Shown: positions 33,725-44,578, numbered from the stretch's first letter. The stretch is 64,000 nucleotides of DNA from Pseudomonadota bacterium (GCA_021848465.1 JAJZUP010000002.1:284524-348523); one strand, 5' to 3'. Numbers and translations are program-made. Notes: a model not told the origin generated them from the letters alone.

Positions 33725-34783
33725 ATGAAAACATGGGACATGCTTAAAACTGTTTATACAGTTGGCGACTTCATCTCTTGGCAAAAAAACAAAGTATTAG
33801 AACTAAGTCCTAGCTTCCAACGAAGGCCAGTGTGGTCTGTAGGTGCAAAATCATATTTGCTGGATACAATTATCAGAGGATTGCCTATCCCAATAATCTT
33901 CCTTCGCGAGAAAAAAACAGACTTGAATAAGCTCGCGACAATTCGTGAAGTTGTGGATGGTCAACAAAGAATTCGGACGATAATTTCATTTGTAGCCCCC
34001 GAAATACTTAAAGACTTCAACGCCGATAGAGATACCTTCCAAATACAGAAAACCCACAACAATGAAGTTTGCGGCAAAAATTACGACGAACTGCCTGATG
34101 AAATTAAGCAAAAAATTCTAGACTATCAATTTAGCGTTCACGTCTTGCCGTCAAATATTGATGACAGAGAAGTCCTCCAAATATTTGCTCGAATGAATGC
34201 AACTGGAGTTAAGCTAAACGATCAAGAATTGCGCAATGCACAGTACTATGGAGAATTCAAAACATCATGTTTTAACATGGCCGCGGAACAATTACCCAGA
34301 TGGCGCAAATGGGGAATATTCACTGAAAATAACTTTGCACGAATGAATGAAGTAGAGCTTACATCTGAATTTGCCTTACTTATGCTCAAAGGAATAACCG
34401 GGAAAACACAATCAGCAATCAATACCGTTTACGGCGATAAAGACGAAGAATTTAAAGAACGTGATGAAATAGAACGTAGATTTGAATTCGTGATGGAAGC
34501 TATTGATGAGAAGCTTGGAGATGAAATCAAATTTTCCCCATTTAAGAAGAAAACTCTTTTCTATTGCCTTTTCGCAGTCATTTATGACGCCGCATTCACA
34601 TTAAAATCCCCACTAGATAAGAAAATAAAAGCCAATACAATATCTGATGCTCTAGTCACAAAAATTAAAGTGGCAGGGGATCGGATTCAAAACAATACTG
34701 CCCCCGATTTCGTACTCGAAGCTACCAGCAGAAGAACCACCCACCCTGGATCAAGAACAACCATTGTTAACTACCTAAAATAA
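33725..34783 (+). CDS. DUF262 (GmrS/ParB-like NTPase) protein of a two-gene defence-like unit
   Basis: 352-residue protein of the DUF262 fold. SPSFQRRPVW (29-37) and the nucleotide motif REVVDGQQRIRT with DGQQR at 78-82 are diagnostic; ARMNATGVKLNDQELRNA is the helix following. No DUF1524 HNH domain is fused, unlike full GmrSD proteins. The gene is AT-rich compared with its neighbours and is followed after 14 bp by a HEPN protein. DUF262 proteins typically power nucleases in phage restriction; here the RNase would be the HEPN partner. Confidence 0.85.
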   Translation: MKTWDMLKTVYTVGDFISWQKNKVLELSPSFQRRPVWSVGAKSYLLDTIIRGLPIPIIFLREKKTDLNKLATIREVVDGQQRIRTIISFVAPEILKDFNADRDTFQIQKTHNNEVCGKNYDELPDEIKQKILDYQFSVHVLPSNIDDREVLQIFARMNATGVKLNDQELRNAQYYGEFKTSCFNMAAEQLPRWRKWGIFTENNFARMNEVELTSEFALLMLKGITGKTQSAINTVYGDKDEEFKERDEIERRFEFVMEAIDEKLGDEIKFSPFKKKTLFYCLFAVIYDAAFTLKSPLDKKIKANTISDALVTKIKVAGDRIQNNTAPDFVLEATSRRTTHPGSRTTIVNYLK

Positions 34784-34797
34784 ATTTGTAGTAACAG

Positions 34798-35415
34798 ATG
34801 GCCAAACAAGCTAACACCCTATCATTAGATCTCATAAGCCATCTACGAAGGCTAAATTCCACTCGAAAAAAACTAGAAAAGCTTTTTACGTCGGGGGAAA
34901 TTACACGACTTGATATCGAACAGGTTTATATAGGTCTTTACTTGGATGCAATCGTATCTTTTGAAAGATTTATTGAGCAATATTTTATTAGTCTTCTTGT
35001 CGCAGGTCGATTAATTGCACCGCCAAACACCATTCCAAGAGTCACATTTGCTTCAAGTATCGTTGCAAGGGATGTGATACTAGGTGGGAAGAGTTACGTT
35101 GACTGGCTCCCATACAAATTTACGGAAAACCGGGCTGAGGCTTTTTTCCGATCAGGGCTACCATTTACGAGCCTGACAAAAGCAGAGAAGAACACCATCG
35201 AAGACTTCATGACAATTAGAAATGCGATCGCCCACAAGAGTGGTCATTCTATAAAAAAGTTTGAGACCGATATTATTGGAAACCTCACTTTGCCACGAAA
35301 AGAGCGTACCCCCTCAGGATTTTTGCGTTCAATTTTTAGAACAACACCGATGCAAACACGTTATGAAAATTTAATACTCGAAATGGCTGCCATAGCACAG
35401 AAACTTACATCTTGA
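34798..35415 (+). CDS. HEPN-domain putative RNase paired with DUF262
   Basis: 205-residue, helix-rich protein with the HEPN catalytic motif RNAIAH (R141, H146; Rx4H). The flanking TSLTKAEKNTIEDFMTI and the N-terminal helix VSFERFIEQYFISLL resemble RiboL-PSP-HEPN proteins. HEPN RNases act in abortive infection and toxin-antitoxin modules. AT-rich, likely co-transcribed with the DUF262 gene, and closed by a terminator-like hairpin. The pairing suggests an NTP-controlled RNase. Confidence 0.8.
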   Translation: MAKQANTLSLDLISHLRRLNSTRKKLEKLFTSGEITRLDIEQVYIGLYLDAIVSFERFIEQYFISLLVAGRLIAPPNTIPRVTFASSIVARDVILGGKSYVDWLPYKFTENRAEAFFRSGLPFTSLTKAEKNTIEDFMTIRNAIAHKSGHSIKKFETDIIGNLTLPRKERTPSGFLRSIFRTTPMQTRYENLILEMAAIAQKLTS

Positions 35416-35455
35416 TTTGCGGAGGAGGCAGGACAAACCACGGCTATAAAGAAGG

Positions 35456-35479
35456 TCCAGCATCACTGGGCTTTTTTTC
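35456..35479 (+). terminator. Terminator-like hairpin after HEPN gene
   Basis: CCAG-CATCA-CTGG stem followed by GCTTTTTTT, about 40 bp after the HEPN stop. The stem is short but the T-run is strong. Confidence 0.6.
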
Positions 35480-35517
35480 CTGATGTAATTACTACTTATT
35501 TCTCAAACCGCAGAGCG

Positions 35518-35548
35518 TGGCTGTTGGGGCTTTAGCCCCGTACAGCCA
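35518..35548. terminator. Long hairpin between HEPN gene and clpB 3' end
   Basis: TGGCTGT...GGGGCT-TT-AGCCCC...TACAGCCA forms a 14-pair stem with minor mismatch. It lies between convergent genes and probably ends clpB transcription from the minus strand. Confidence 0.6.
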
Positions 35549-35568
35549 TGGCCCACCCCTTGCGGGTG

Positions 35569-38154
<2,586 letters not shown>

Positions 38155-38186
38155 GGCGTTCTCCTGTGTAATTTTGAACTGCTCCC

Positions 38187-38216
38187 TAAATGCGGCTGCA
38201 CAATTCATATTTCAAG
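38187..38216 (-). promoter_or_regulatory. Sigma32 (heat-shock) promoter of clpB
   Basis: On the minus strand CTTGAA (38216-38211), a 15-nt spacer and CCGCATTTA (38195-38187) match the sigma32 consensus CTTGAA-N13-15-CCCCATnTA with one mismatch in the -10. Expected transcription start is near 38180, 25 bp before the clpB ATG. Confidence 0.8.
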
Positions 38217-38278
38217 AGACTACAATTAACCTTGTTTATTGATATACAATTTTCCAATGTTTACCAGCAAGGGCCGCC

Positions 38279-39127
38279 ATGTCACTTTCGCCTGAACTTT
38301 CCGCCGCCATCCGCCACAATGTCGCTGCCGCGCTGGCCGAAGACATGGGAATCGGCGACCTGACCGCCCAACTGGTACCGGAAAACACGCCGGGACGCGC
38401 CCGGGTGATCACCCGCCAGGCGGCCATCCTGTGCGGCAGCCCCTGGTTCAATGCCTGCATGAAAACCCTGGACCCGAACTGCACCATCAACTGGTTCGTG
38501 CGCGACGGGCAGCGGGTGGCGGCCAACGAAAAGCTCTGCGAGGTGCGCGGCGATGCCCGCGCCATACTCACGGCCGAACGCAGCGCGCTGAACTTCCTGC
38601 AAACGCTCTCGGCCACGGCCACGCTGACCCACGAATATGTCCATGCGGTGCAGGGCACCCGCGCCAAGATCATGGATACGCGCAAAACCATTCCCGGCCT
38701 GCGCCTGGCGCAGAAATACGCGGTGCGCACCGGCGGCGGCTTTAACCAGCGCACCGGCTTGTATGACGGCATCCTGATCAAGGAGAACCATATCATGGCG
38801 GCCGGTGGCATCCGCGAGGCGCTCAAACAGGCCTTCCTGACTGTGCCGGAAGATGCCACCGTGCAGATCGAGGTGGAAGACCTGGATCAACTGTGCGAAG
38901 CGCTGGATGCCGGGGCCAAGCTGATCCTGCTCGACAATTTCGACCTCGACGGCATGCGCGACGCCGTGAAATTCACTTCCCGCCGTGCCGAGCTGGAAGC
39001 CTCCGGCGGCGTCAGCCTGAAAACCGTGCGCGCGATTGCCGAAACCGGCATGGACCGCATTTCGATCGGGGCGTTGACCAAGGACATTAAAGCCATCGAT
39101 CTGTCGATGCGTTTTGTTGGCCCTTGA
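38279..39127 (+). CDS. nadC: Nicotinate-nucleotide pyrophosphorylase (carboxylating)
   Basis: 282-residue quinolinate phosphoribosyltransferase; converts quinolinate and PRPP to NaMN in de novo NAD synthesis. Motifs: EDMGIGDLTAQLVP, TAERSALNFLQTLSATAT, DTRKTIPGLRLAQKYAV, NHIMAAGGI, EVEDLDQL, LLDNFDL and SGGVSLKTVRAIAETGMDRIS. Divergent from clpB across a 124-bp shared promoter region. Confidence 0.96.
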   Translation: MSLSPELSAAIRHNVAAALAEDMGIGDLTAQLVPENTPGRARVITRQAAILCGSPWFNACMKTLDPNCTINWFVRDGQRVAANEKLCEVRGDARAILTAERSALNFLQTLSATATLTHEYVHAVQGTRAKIMDTRKTIPGLRLAQKYAVRTGGGFNQRTGLYDGILIKENHIMAAGGIREALKQAFLTVPEDATVQIEVEDLDQLCEALDAGAKLILLDNFDLDGMRDAVKFTSRRAELEASGGVSLKTVRAIAETGMDRISIGALTKDIKAIDLSMRFVGP

Positions 39128-39179
39128 AATTCCGCCCAACCCTCCATATATTAGCAAAACCTAATTTATGGAGATCATC

Positions 39180-39614
39180 ATGAGCGAACCCCTGCATATC
39201 GTTTGTCCGCATTGCGACGCGGTAAACCGCCTGCCCGCCGAAAAGCTGGACGCGCATCCCACTTGCGGCAAATGCAAGCAGCCGCTTTTTACCGGTCATC
39301 CGCTGGAACTGAACGAACAGAATTTCATGCTGCACGTCGGCCGCAGCGACATTCCGGTGCTGGTGGATTTCTGGGCCCCCTGGTGCGGCCCCTGCCGCAT
39401 GATGGCCCCGGCGTTCGAACAGGCCGCGCAACAACTGGAGCCGCATTACCGCCTCGCCAAACTGAACACCGAAGAAGCTCAACGCCTGGCGATGCAGTTC
39501 AACATCCGCAGCATCCCGACGCTGGCGCTGTTCCGCAATGGCCGCGAGGTTGCGCGCCAGCCCGGTGCAATGGACGCGCGCGGCATCGTACAATGGGCGC
39601 GCTCACATTCCTGA
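39180..39614 (+). CDS. trxC: Thioredoxin 2 (zinc-containing TrxC)
   Basis: 144-residue thioredoxin with the N-terminal zinc module Cys9/Cys12 (CPHC) and Cys29/Cys32 (CGKC), followed by a thioredoxin fold with WCGPC (Cys69, Cys72) and cis-Pro in RSIPTLALF. It reduces protein disulfides in the cytoplasm, often under oxidative stress. GGAGATC lies before ATG 39180; the earlier in-frame ATG 39168 is less likely. Confidence 0.95.
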   Translation: MSEPLHIVCPHCDAVNRLPAEKLDAHPTCGKCKQPLFTGHPLELNEQNFMLHVGRSDIPVLVDFWAPWCGPCRMMAPAFEQAAQQLEPHYRLAKLNTEEAQRLAMQFNIRSIPTLALFRNGREVARQPGAMDARGIVQWARSHS

Positions 39615-39623
39615 GGAACCCGC

Positions 39624-39815
39624 ATGAAAATCCGCTACGCAGCACTCCTGCTCGCCGGCCTGTCCGTGTCGGCCTGCAGCGACCCTTACCGCAACGTGTA
39701 CGAGGGAATCAAGGCAAACAATGACGCGCAGCGCTCGCCACAGGAGCGCGCGATGTCTCCCGCGCCGAGCTACGACACCTATAAAAAAGAGCGTGACGCC
39801 GAGTCCGGGAAATAG
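39624..39815 (+). CDS. Small lipoprotein, unknown function
   Basis: 63 residues with a lipobox (LSVSAC, Cys18) after a short hydrophobic signal, then a polar 45-residue tail (DPYRNVYEGIKANNDAQRSP). GAGG is close before the ATG and trxC is 9 bp upstream. No domain. Likely an outer-membrane anchored small lipoprotein. Confidence 0.75.
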   Translation: MKIRYAALLLAGLSVSACSDPYRNVYEGIKANNDAQRSPQERAMSPAPSYDTYKKERDAESGK

Positions 39816-39861
39816 GCAATGAATGCTCCGATGTAGCGGCTTTTCCGAAACCTGAGCACCG

Positions 39862-40608
39862 ATGACAACTAGCGATCACTTCACTCCGGTCGCCGATCAA
39901 TACGCCGCCTTCCGCCCCACTTACCCGGAAGCGCTGTTCGACTGGCTTGCCGGAATCGCCCCCCAGCGCAATGCGGCATGGGATTGCGGGGCGGGCAGCG
40001 GCCAGGCGACCGCACCATTGTCCGCGCGCTTTGCAAGCGTCATCGCCACCGACATCAGCAGCGCACAACTGGCGTCTGCCCCACCGCACCCCAACGTGGA
40101 ATACCGTGTCGCGCGCGCCGAAAGCAGCGGCCTGGCGGATCGCTCGCTTGATCTCGTCACAGTGGCCCAGGCTATGCACTGGTTTGACTTGCCGCAGTTT
40201 TATGCCGAGGTAAAACGTGTACTCAGGGCGGACGGTGTGATCGCGGTCTGGGGTTACAACCGCATGTTGGTCGGCAATGAGGAGTTACAACAGGCGCTGG
40301 ATCGGTTTTATGAAGAGACCATCGGCGCTTACTGGCCGCCGGAACGGGTGCATGTGGAAACGGGGTATCGCGATTTGCCGTTTCCGTTCGCACGGATTGA
40401 AGCTCCGCATTTCGCGCTTTATCAGGACTGGACTCTGGAACATTTGCTCGGCTATTTGCGTAGCTGGTCGGCAGTGGCGCGCTACCGGGCCGCGCATGGT
40501 CACGACCCTGTTAGCCGACTGGCGGAAGAGATTGCCCCGCTCTGGGGTGATGCCGCAGTACGGCGCATCACCTGGCCGCTGTTCCTGCACGCCGGGCGCG
40601 TGGACTGA
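39862..40608 (+). CDS. SAM-dependent methyltransferase (class I, type 11-like)
   Basis: 248-residue methyltransferase with motif I WDCGAGSGQATAPL, IATDISSAQL acidic loop, RVARAESSGLADRSLDLVTVAQAMHWFD and VLRADGVIAVWGYN. The sequence fits the trans-aconitate methyltransferase-like/YafE group that acts on small acids, but the substrate is not predictable. Third gene after trxC on this strand. Confidence 0.88.
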   Translation: MTTSDHFTPVADQYAAFRPTYPEALFDWLAGIAPQRNAAWDCGAGSGQATAPLSARFASVIATDISSAQLASAPPHPNVEYRVARAESSGLADRSLDLVTVAQAMHWFDLPQFYAEVKRVLRADGVIAVWGYNRMLVGNEELQQALDRFYEETIGAYWPPERVHVETGYRDLPFPFARIEAPHFALYQDWTLEHLLGYLRSWSAVARYRAAHGHDPVSRLAEEIAPLWGDAAVRRITWPLFLHAGRVD

Positions 40609-40640
40609 GCGCCCCTCACACGGCAGGGAAACCGCGCGCT

Positions 40641-40829
40641 CTACTCGCCGTCGTTTTCCCTGAGGAAATCGAGGAGATTGCTGGCGAGGGAACCCTCGGC
40701 GCCGCCGGACTCATACTCCTCCCAGTCAAACTCGTCATGCACCGCGTGGTCGCTCAAGCGCAACTGGTCGATGTCCTGTGGTGCAACCGAATACAGCAAT
40801 CCATGGGGGATGTGTTGATGTACTTGCAT
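40641..40829 (-). CDS. Small acidic protein downstream of flhC
   Basis: 62-residue acidic protein (HDEFDWEEYESGGAEGS, LASNLLDFLREND). AGGAGG is 5 nt before the ATG, strong support for translation. It lies 67 bp after flhC on the same strand and might share its message. Family unknown. Confidence 0.6.
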   Translation of the reverse strand: MQVHQHIPHGLLYSVAPQDIDQLRLSDHAVHDEFDWEEYESGGAEGSLASNLLDFLRENDGE

Positions 40830-40896
40830 GATAGCCTCCTGTTTGAGTGAGTCCGGTGTCTTGCTTCCTTGTTTGCGTTATCAATATCCCTGTTGG

Positions 40897-41439
40897 CTAG
40901 GCCGCAATGGCGTCCATCAGGGCGGCTTTCTTGGTCTTGCCGGCGCGCGAGGGCGGACGGCAGATGCCGCAGACGTAGTCTTTGGTCAATTCGTCGGTGT
41001 GGGTGACGAAGTGCCCGCCGCATTCCTTGCATTCGGTCAGTTCCAGCATGTTGGCTTCGAAGAAACGGATCAGGAACCAGGCGCGGGTGATGCTGAGTTC
41101 GGGTTCGCCTTGCGAGATTTCGATCTGCTCCAGGTACAGGCGGTAGCTTTTGATCAGGGCTTCGACGCCGCTGACGCTGCTGTGCTTGGCCAGGTACTGG
41201 TAGATGTCCATGAACAACGATGAGTGGATGTTCGGCAGCCAGCTCATGAACCAGTCGGTGGAGTACGGGAGCATGCCCTTGGAGGGGGACTCGCCTTTGA
41301 CTTCCTTGTAGAGCTTGAGCAGTCGTTCGCGACTGAGCTTGGTTTCTTCCTGCAGCACTTGCAGGCGGGCGCCGAGGTTGATCAGTTCGATGGCAAGCTG
41401 GATTTCGCGGGCTTCGGTGACGACGCTTTTGTTCTTCAT
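40897..41439 (-). CDS. flhC: Flagellar master regulator subunit FlhC
   Basis: 180-residue activator subunit. The N-terminus MKNKSVVTEAREIQLAIELI and the ARLQVLQEETKLSRERLLKLYKEV helix are typical. The zinc site is made by CKECGGHFV and VCGIC near residues 138-160. With FlhD it forms the FlhD4C2 complex that turns on class II flagellar genes. The upstream extension of the open frame (to 42048) is not coding. It is preceded by flhD with a 26-bp gap. Confidence 0.95.
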   Translation of the reverse strand: MKNKSVVTEAREIQLAIELINLGARLQVLQEETKLSRERLLKLYKEVKGESPSKGMLPYSTDWFMSWLPNIHSSLFMDIYQYLAKHSSVSGVEALIKSYRLYLEQIEISQGEPELSITRAWFLIRFFEANMLELTECKECGGHFVTHTDELTKDYVCGICRPPSRAGKTKKAALMDAIAA

Positions 41440-41465
41440 GGTGTGCTCCCTGTTCCTAGGATTGT

Positions 41466-41786
41466 TCAGGCTGCCAGTGCTTCGACCGGGCGGCCGGCCA
41501 TGAGGATGGTGGCGTGAGCCTGGCTCATCATGCGGTCCTTGTTGTAGTCGGTGAGCATGTTCAGCAGCAGGCGTTCGTCGAAGCGGAAGGCGCACAGGAG
41601 CATGTTGCTGGCGGCCATCTTGAGCAACTGGGCGGGAGTCAGTCCGGCCAGCATGTCGGCCATTTCTTCGCTGATACCCAGACGGAAGATCGCGCTGGTC
41701 TTGTCGTCGTTGATCATCTGCTTGGCCAGCATCAGGTAGGACAGGTTGGCTTCCTTGATTTCTTCGTGCAGTTGCTGTGCATTCAT
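41466..41786 (-). CDS. flhD: Flagellar master regulator subunit FlhD
   Basis: 106-residue FlhD: MNAQQLHEEIKEANLSYLML, FRLGISEEMADMLAGLTPAQ and ANNMLLCAFRF-like segment (ASNMLLCAFRFDE) identify it. GAGGAGAC lies before the ATG. First gene of flhDC, with possible RcsB/NarL-type boxes upstream. Its presence implies a motile host with flagellar genes elsewhere. Confidence 0.95.
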   Translation of the reverse strand: MNAQQLHEEIKEANLSYLMLAKQMINDDKTSAIFRLGISEEMADMLAGLTPAQLLKMAASNMLLCAFRFDERLLLNMLTDYNKDRMMSQAHATILMAGRPVEALAA

Positions 41787-42155
41787 GACGGTCTCCTCGG
41801 TTCAATGCGTTGCGTTTTTCGATGGACGCATTGTGCGCGGGGAGGCGTGTAGGAAAAATCGGAGAATGGCTAATTCTTCTGTAGGAAGTTGTTTCCGGCA
41901 TTTTGTAGGAAAATTTCCTATGCCTTCCAACCCCCATGTCGCCATTATCCCCGTCCCGCCAAAATACCATCCCGCAAATAGCACGGGTTTTGCGGCGCTT
42001 ATCGGCGACATGCGCAACACCGCGCTTCGGTATAAAGCGCCTGCACACAGGCCTTTTTGTGCTACGGCTACAGGAAATTGACTACCTGATATAAAAAAGT
42101 GGCTGAAGGAATTGACCGAAACTCGCTAAACGATTAGTATGCGCGCCTCATCAAT
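41787..42155. other. flhDC regulatory region and tRNA promoter
   Basis: 369 bp with no supportable gene. The half near flhD carries three TAGGAA-type boxes (41850-41920). The half near the tRNA presumably holds the tRNA-Asn promoter. Short frames here have no ribosome sites. Confidence 0.5.
41850..41920. promoter_or_regulatory. Three TAGGAA boxes upstream of flhD
   Basis: TAGGAAAAATC (41850), TAGGAAGTTGTTTCC (41882-41896) and the perfect palindrome TAGGAAAATTTCCTA (41906-41920). The first resembles the RcsAB box at enterobacterial flhDC (TAGGAAAAATCTTA, from memory). A LuxR/NarL-type response regulator is the likely binder. Confidence 0.55.
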
Positions 42156-42231
42156 TCCCTGATAGCTCAGTCGGTAGAGCGACGGACTGTTAATCCGCAG
42201 GTCCCTGGTTCGAGTCCAGGTCGGGGAGCCA
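42156..42231 (+). tRNA. tRNA-Asn (anticodon GTT)
   Basis: 76-nt cloverleaf. Acceptor stem TCCCTGA pairs with TCGGGGA, then discriminator G and encoded CCA. The D loop is AGCTCAGTCGGTAGAGC, the anticodon loop CTGTTAA carries GTT, and the T arm is ...GGTTCGAGTCC.... Mobile-element genes begin just beyond its 3' end, making it a probable attachment site; no second copy of the 3' end was found in the window. Confidence 0.98.
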
Positions 42232-42240
42232 GATACCAAA

Positions 42241-42268
42241 AGGCCTGTAGCGATACAGGCCTTTTTAC
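42241..42268. terminator. Bidirectional terminator after tRNA-Asn
   Basis: Perfect 9-bp stem AGGCCTGTA-GCGA-TACAGGCCT followed by TTTTTA on the plus strand and, reading the other way, TTTTGG on the minus strand. It separates the tRNA from the convergent element gene. Confidence 0.9.
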
Positions 42269-42310
42269 TTTGCTCCGCAATTCAGGCTCCGCTCCGCAAT
42301 TATCCGCCCT

Positions 42311-43204
42311 TTAGTTGTTATTGGTCTTGCCATCCAGCTTTTCCTGAAGGCTGGGCTTGCCATTCAGCTTGGCTGGTTTTGTAGCGAAATCTGCATTTCC
42401 CTCCCCCTCCGTATAAAACTCCTCCATCACCGCCGGAATATCATCTTCCGATTCTTCAAAAGCCCCGTTGGCAAATCCGAGTCGCGCAGCATTATCTAGC
42501 GCTTCCTGGTCATGCCCGATTTGCTTCCGCTGTTCATGTGTCGCGCGTGCTTGGTTGATGGTGTCTTCCAGACTGCTGCCCTCCCTGACCGTCAGATCGA
42601 CATAGTAGATAGGCGCACGGTGGGACTGCGTGGTGGACTTTCCGCGCAGCTTCAGCTCCAAGGGCATACACGACAGCAGATCGCCGGATACCGCCTTGTA
42701 GTAGGTCAGCCTTGCCGTCAGTGTGCGGATGGAATTAAAACCCGTGGTACGGAAGATGAAGCCCCCCAATTCATCTTCATCCCCGATCAGCACATGCAAA
42801 CGACCATACGGCTTGCATAGACCGCCTTTGCCGAACTCGCAGGCATCGGGTGATGGACAAGATAGGGATTCGACCGCATTGGCCTGTATTCGCTTGCAAA
42901 GCTCGCCATTGCCGACACACACCGGGCGACCTGTAGTTTTGTTGAACATGGAATATTCGGCGCGAAGATTGAGTTCGGGGTCGTTGAACAACAGCCGGAC
43001 AGGAATCGAGCGAATCTTGCCGTTATGAGCTTTTCTGATGGCTTCATCGAAGGGGTGGGTTACCCAGCCGTCGCGGTTTTGAACTTGGCTGGTGATGGTG
43101 AATTGGTCGTCTTTTTCCGGCAGACGCTTGCCGTTCTTCTCCACCACTTTGCCGATGGAGATGCGCCCCAACACCGGGGGCGTGATTGCCAAGCCTTTAA
43201 TCAT
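42311..43204 (-). CDS. Recombination-directionality-factor/Gp3-like, Cys-rich mobile-element protein
   Basis: 297-residue protein often annotated as 'hydrolase or metal-binding protein' in integrative elements and related to phage Gp3 RDF-like proteins. Its core has a Cys set CVGNGELCKR...LSCPSPDACEFGKGGLC that likely binds metal, and the strand GFIFRTTGFNSIRTLTARLT. GGAGG precedes the ATG. It sits next to the tRNA-Asn as an excision-control factor would, but no integrase is in view. Role inferred. Confidence 0.65.
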   Translation of the reverse strand: MIKGLAITPPVLGRISIGKVVEKNGKRLPEKDDQFTITSQVQNRDGWVTHPFDEAIRKAHNGKIRSIPVRLLFNDPELNLRAEYSMFNKTTGRPVCVGNGELCKRIQANAVESLSCPSPDACEFGKGGLCKPYGRLHVLIGDEDELGGFIFRTTGFNSIRTLTARLTYYKAVSGDLLSCMPLELKLRGKSTTQSHRAPIYYVDLTVREGSSLEDTINQARATHEQRKQIGHDQEALDNAARLGFANGAFEESEDDIPAVMEEFYTEGEGNADFATKPAKLNGKPSLQEKLDGKTNNN

Positions 43205-43221
43205 GATTGCCTCCTGAGTCT

Positions 43222-43252
43222 AAAAAAATGCCCGCCAGGTATGGGCGGGCAT
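43222..43252 (-). terminator. Intrinsic terminator below the YqaJ gene
   Basis: Stem ATGCCCGCC (43228-43236) / GGCGGGCAT (43244-43252), followed on the minus strand by seven T. It ends transcripts coming from the YqaJ gene before the next gene. Confidence 0.88.
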
Positions 43253-43313
43253 GAATGGGATGGATGTATCCGAACTGGCGGGAATGATTTGGACTGGTAT
43301 GGAAAGTTGTCAG

Positions 43314-44321
43314 CTACAGCTCCGCCACCAGAAAACGTCTTCTGCCATTCTTGGGCAAGGGATAGCGCGTCAACAATTCAGGCTGGTCATTCAGTAGTCG
43401 CGCCACATCCAGCACCACGTTATCCTTGCTGCGCTTCCAAGTGACTTCCCCCTGCTCGAAGATTGCCTTGCCCGCATTCCCCATGCGTTGCTGGATGGTT
43501 TGCTTGAGCCTGGCTTCCAGTACGGTGTGTTCATTCAACACTTGCCGGACTACCAGAAGGTCAGCAAAGGCTTTGTTCATCTCCATGTCTTCCGAGTAAT
43601 CCACCACCCGGCAATTGTCCTGGGGATAGAGTGCCTGCAAGGCTGTTGCCGCTGAATCAGAACCATCGGCAGGTGGAGGTGTATCGGTTTCGACGTAGTG
43701 CCAGAACTGCTGCTCCAATTCGATAAGCCGAGCGATCATTCGCTCATCCCGCTCAAGGCGATATACTCGAAAGTCGTTGCCGCAGACCAATACTCCGACA
43801 TCGGCAGTGTGTTTGCCGGTGACACCCAGCTGATGTTGAACCTGTAGCTGGATGTATTCCGGTACGCCTTCGCGCCACAGCTTCTGTCCGTTCATCCCGG
43901 TGGTTTTGCATTCCAGTATCTGTACGTTCGGTGCGCCCATCACTTCCCGGTCGAGATTCGCCAGCATCCATGGATGCTCGGGATGCTGCAATACCGCATT
44001 GACCTTGCGCACCTTGTAGCCGGTGCGTTTGGTATAGGCGGCTGCGACATAGTTTTCCAGTAAGGTGCCCCAGAACAGCGGCGTGGAATCGTCGTTCGGA
44101 TCGAGCTTGGGCAGGTTGCCATCTCTGCCGGTCTTGACCATCCAGAGCTCCAGTTGGGATTGATAGGGATTGAGGCCGACTGCTGCTGCGGCATCGCTGC
44201 TGCCGATACCTTGTTTTCTGACACTAAGCCAGTCATCGCGGCTCATGTCCGTGGTTTTGACGAGGCGCAATGCAGGGCGTTGCGTTGCGGGTTTATTTGG
44301 TTTGTGAAGTACGGTGGTCAT
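43314..44321 (-). CDS. YqaJ-family viral recombinase (lambda-exonuclease-like)
   Basis: 335-residue nuclease of the YqaJ/lambda-exo fold (PD-(D/E)xK). WLSVRKQGIGSSDAAAAVGL is the N-terminal signature, LANLDREV and the ILECKTTG stretch give the Asp and ExK, and QLQVQHQLGVTG follows. It degrades one strand from a duplex end to feed a strand-annealing protein. AAGGAAC lies before the ATG. Part of the tRNA-adjacent element. Confidence 0.9.
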   Translation of the reverse strand: MTTVLHKPNKPATQRPALRLVKTTDMSRDDWLSVRKQGIGSSDAAAAVGLNPYQSQLELWMVKTGRDGNLPKLDPNDDSTPLFWGTLLENYVAAAYTKRTGYKVRKVNAVLQHPEHPWMLANLDREVMGAPNVQILECKTTGMNGQKLWREGVPEYIQLQVQHQLGVTGKHTADVGVLVCGNDFRVYRLERDERMIARLIELEQQFWHYVETDTPPPADGSDSAATALQALYPQDNCRVVDYSEDMEMNKAFADLLVVRQVLNEHTVLEARLKQTIQQRMGNAGKAIFEQGEVTWKRSKDNVVLDVARLLNDQPELLTRYPLPKNGRRRFLVAEL

Positions 44322-44360
44322 TTGGTGTTCCTTCCAATGGGGCTATCTGGTTGAACAAAT

Positions 44361-44393
44361 AAAAACGCCCCAGGATTGCTCCCGAGGCGTTTG
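44361..44393 (-). terminator. Intrinsic terminator below the DUF932 gene
   Basis: ACGCCTCGGG / CCTGGGGCGT stem (two G-T pairs) with TTTTTA after it on the minus strand. Confidence 0.75.
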
Positions 44394-44557
44394 CGTGCGG
44401 TCATGGACCAGTGTGCGACATTTCCCTGTTTATCGAGCTCCGTAACGTCGCCAAAGGCTCTTGTTGTTGTCATGCAATGCTGCTGTGTGTTGCCTAAAAT
44501 TTGGACAAGGCCCCTCCTCCCAGTGTCTGACTGAGAGGGCGGCGTCTACCCACAGGG

Positions 44558-44578
44558 TTATCCACAGAAATTGTGGAT
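44558..44578. promoter_or_regulatory. Inverted DnaA-box-like pair at the DUF932 3' end
   Basis: TTATCCACA (a consensus DnaA box) followed after GAAAT by TGTGGAT, an inverted second box. It overlaps the end of the DUF932 gene and lies in a 256-bp gap before the YqaJ gene. Could serve an element origin or be chance. Confidence 0.4.

Noticed and set aside
40897..42048. Extended 383-codon reading of flhC
   Set aside because: Upstream part overlaps flhD in another frame and has no FlhC similarity; the true start is at 41439.
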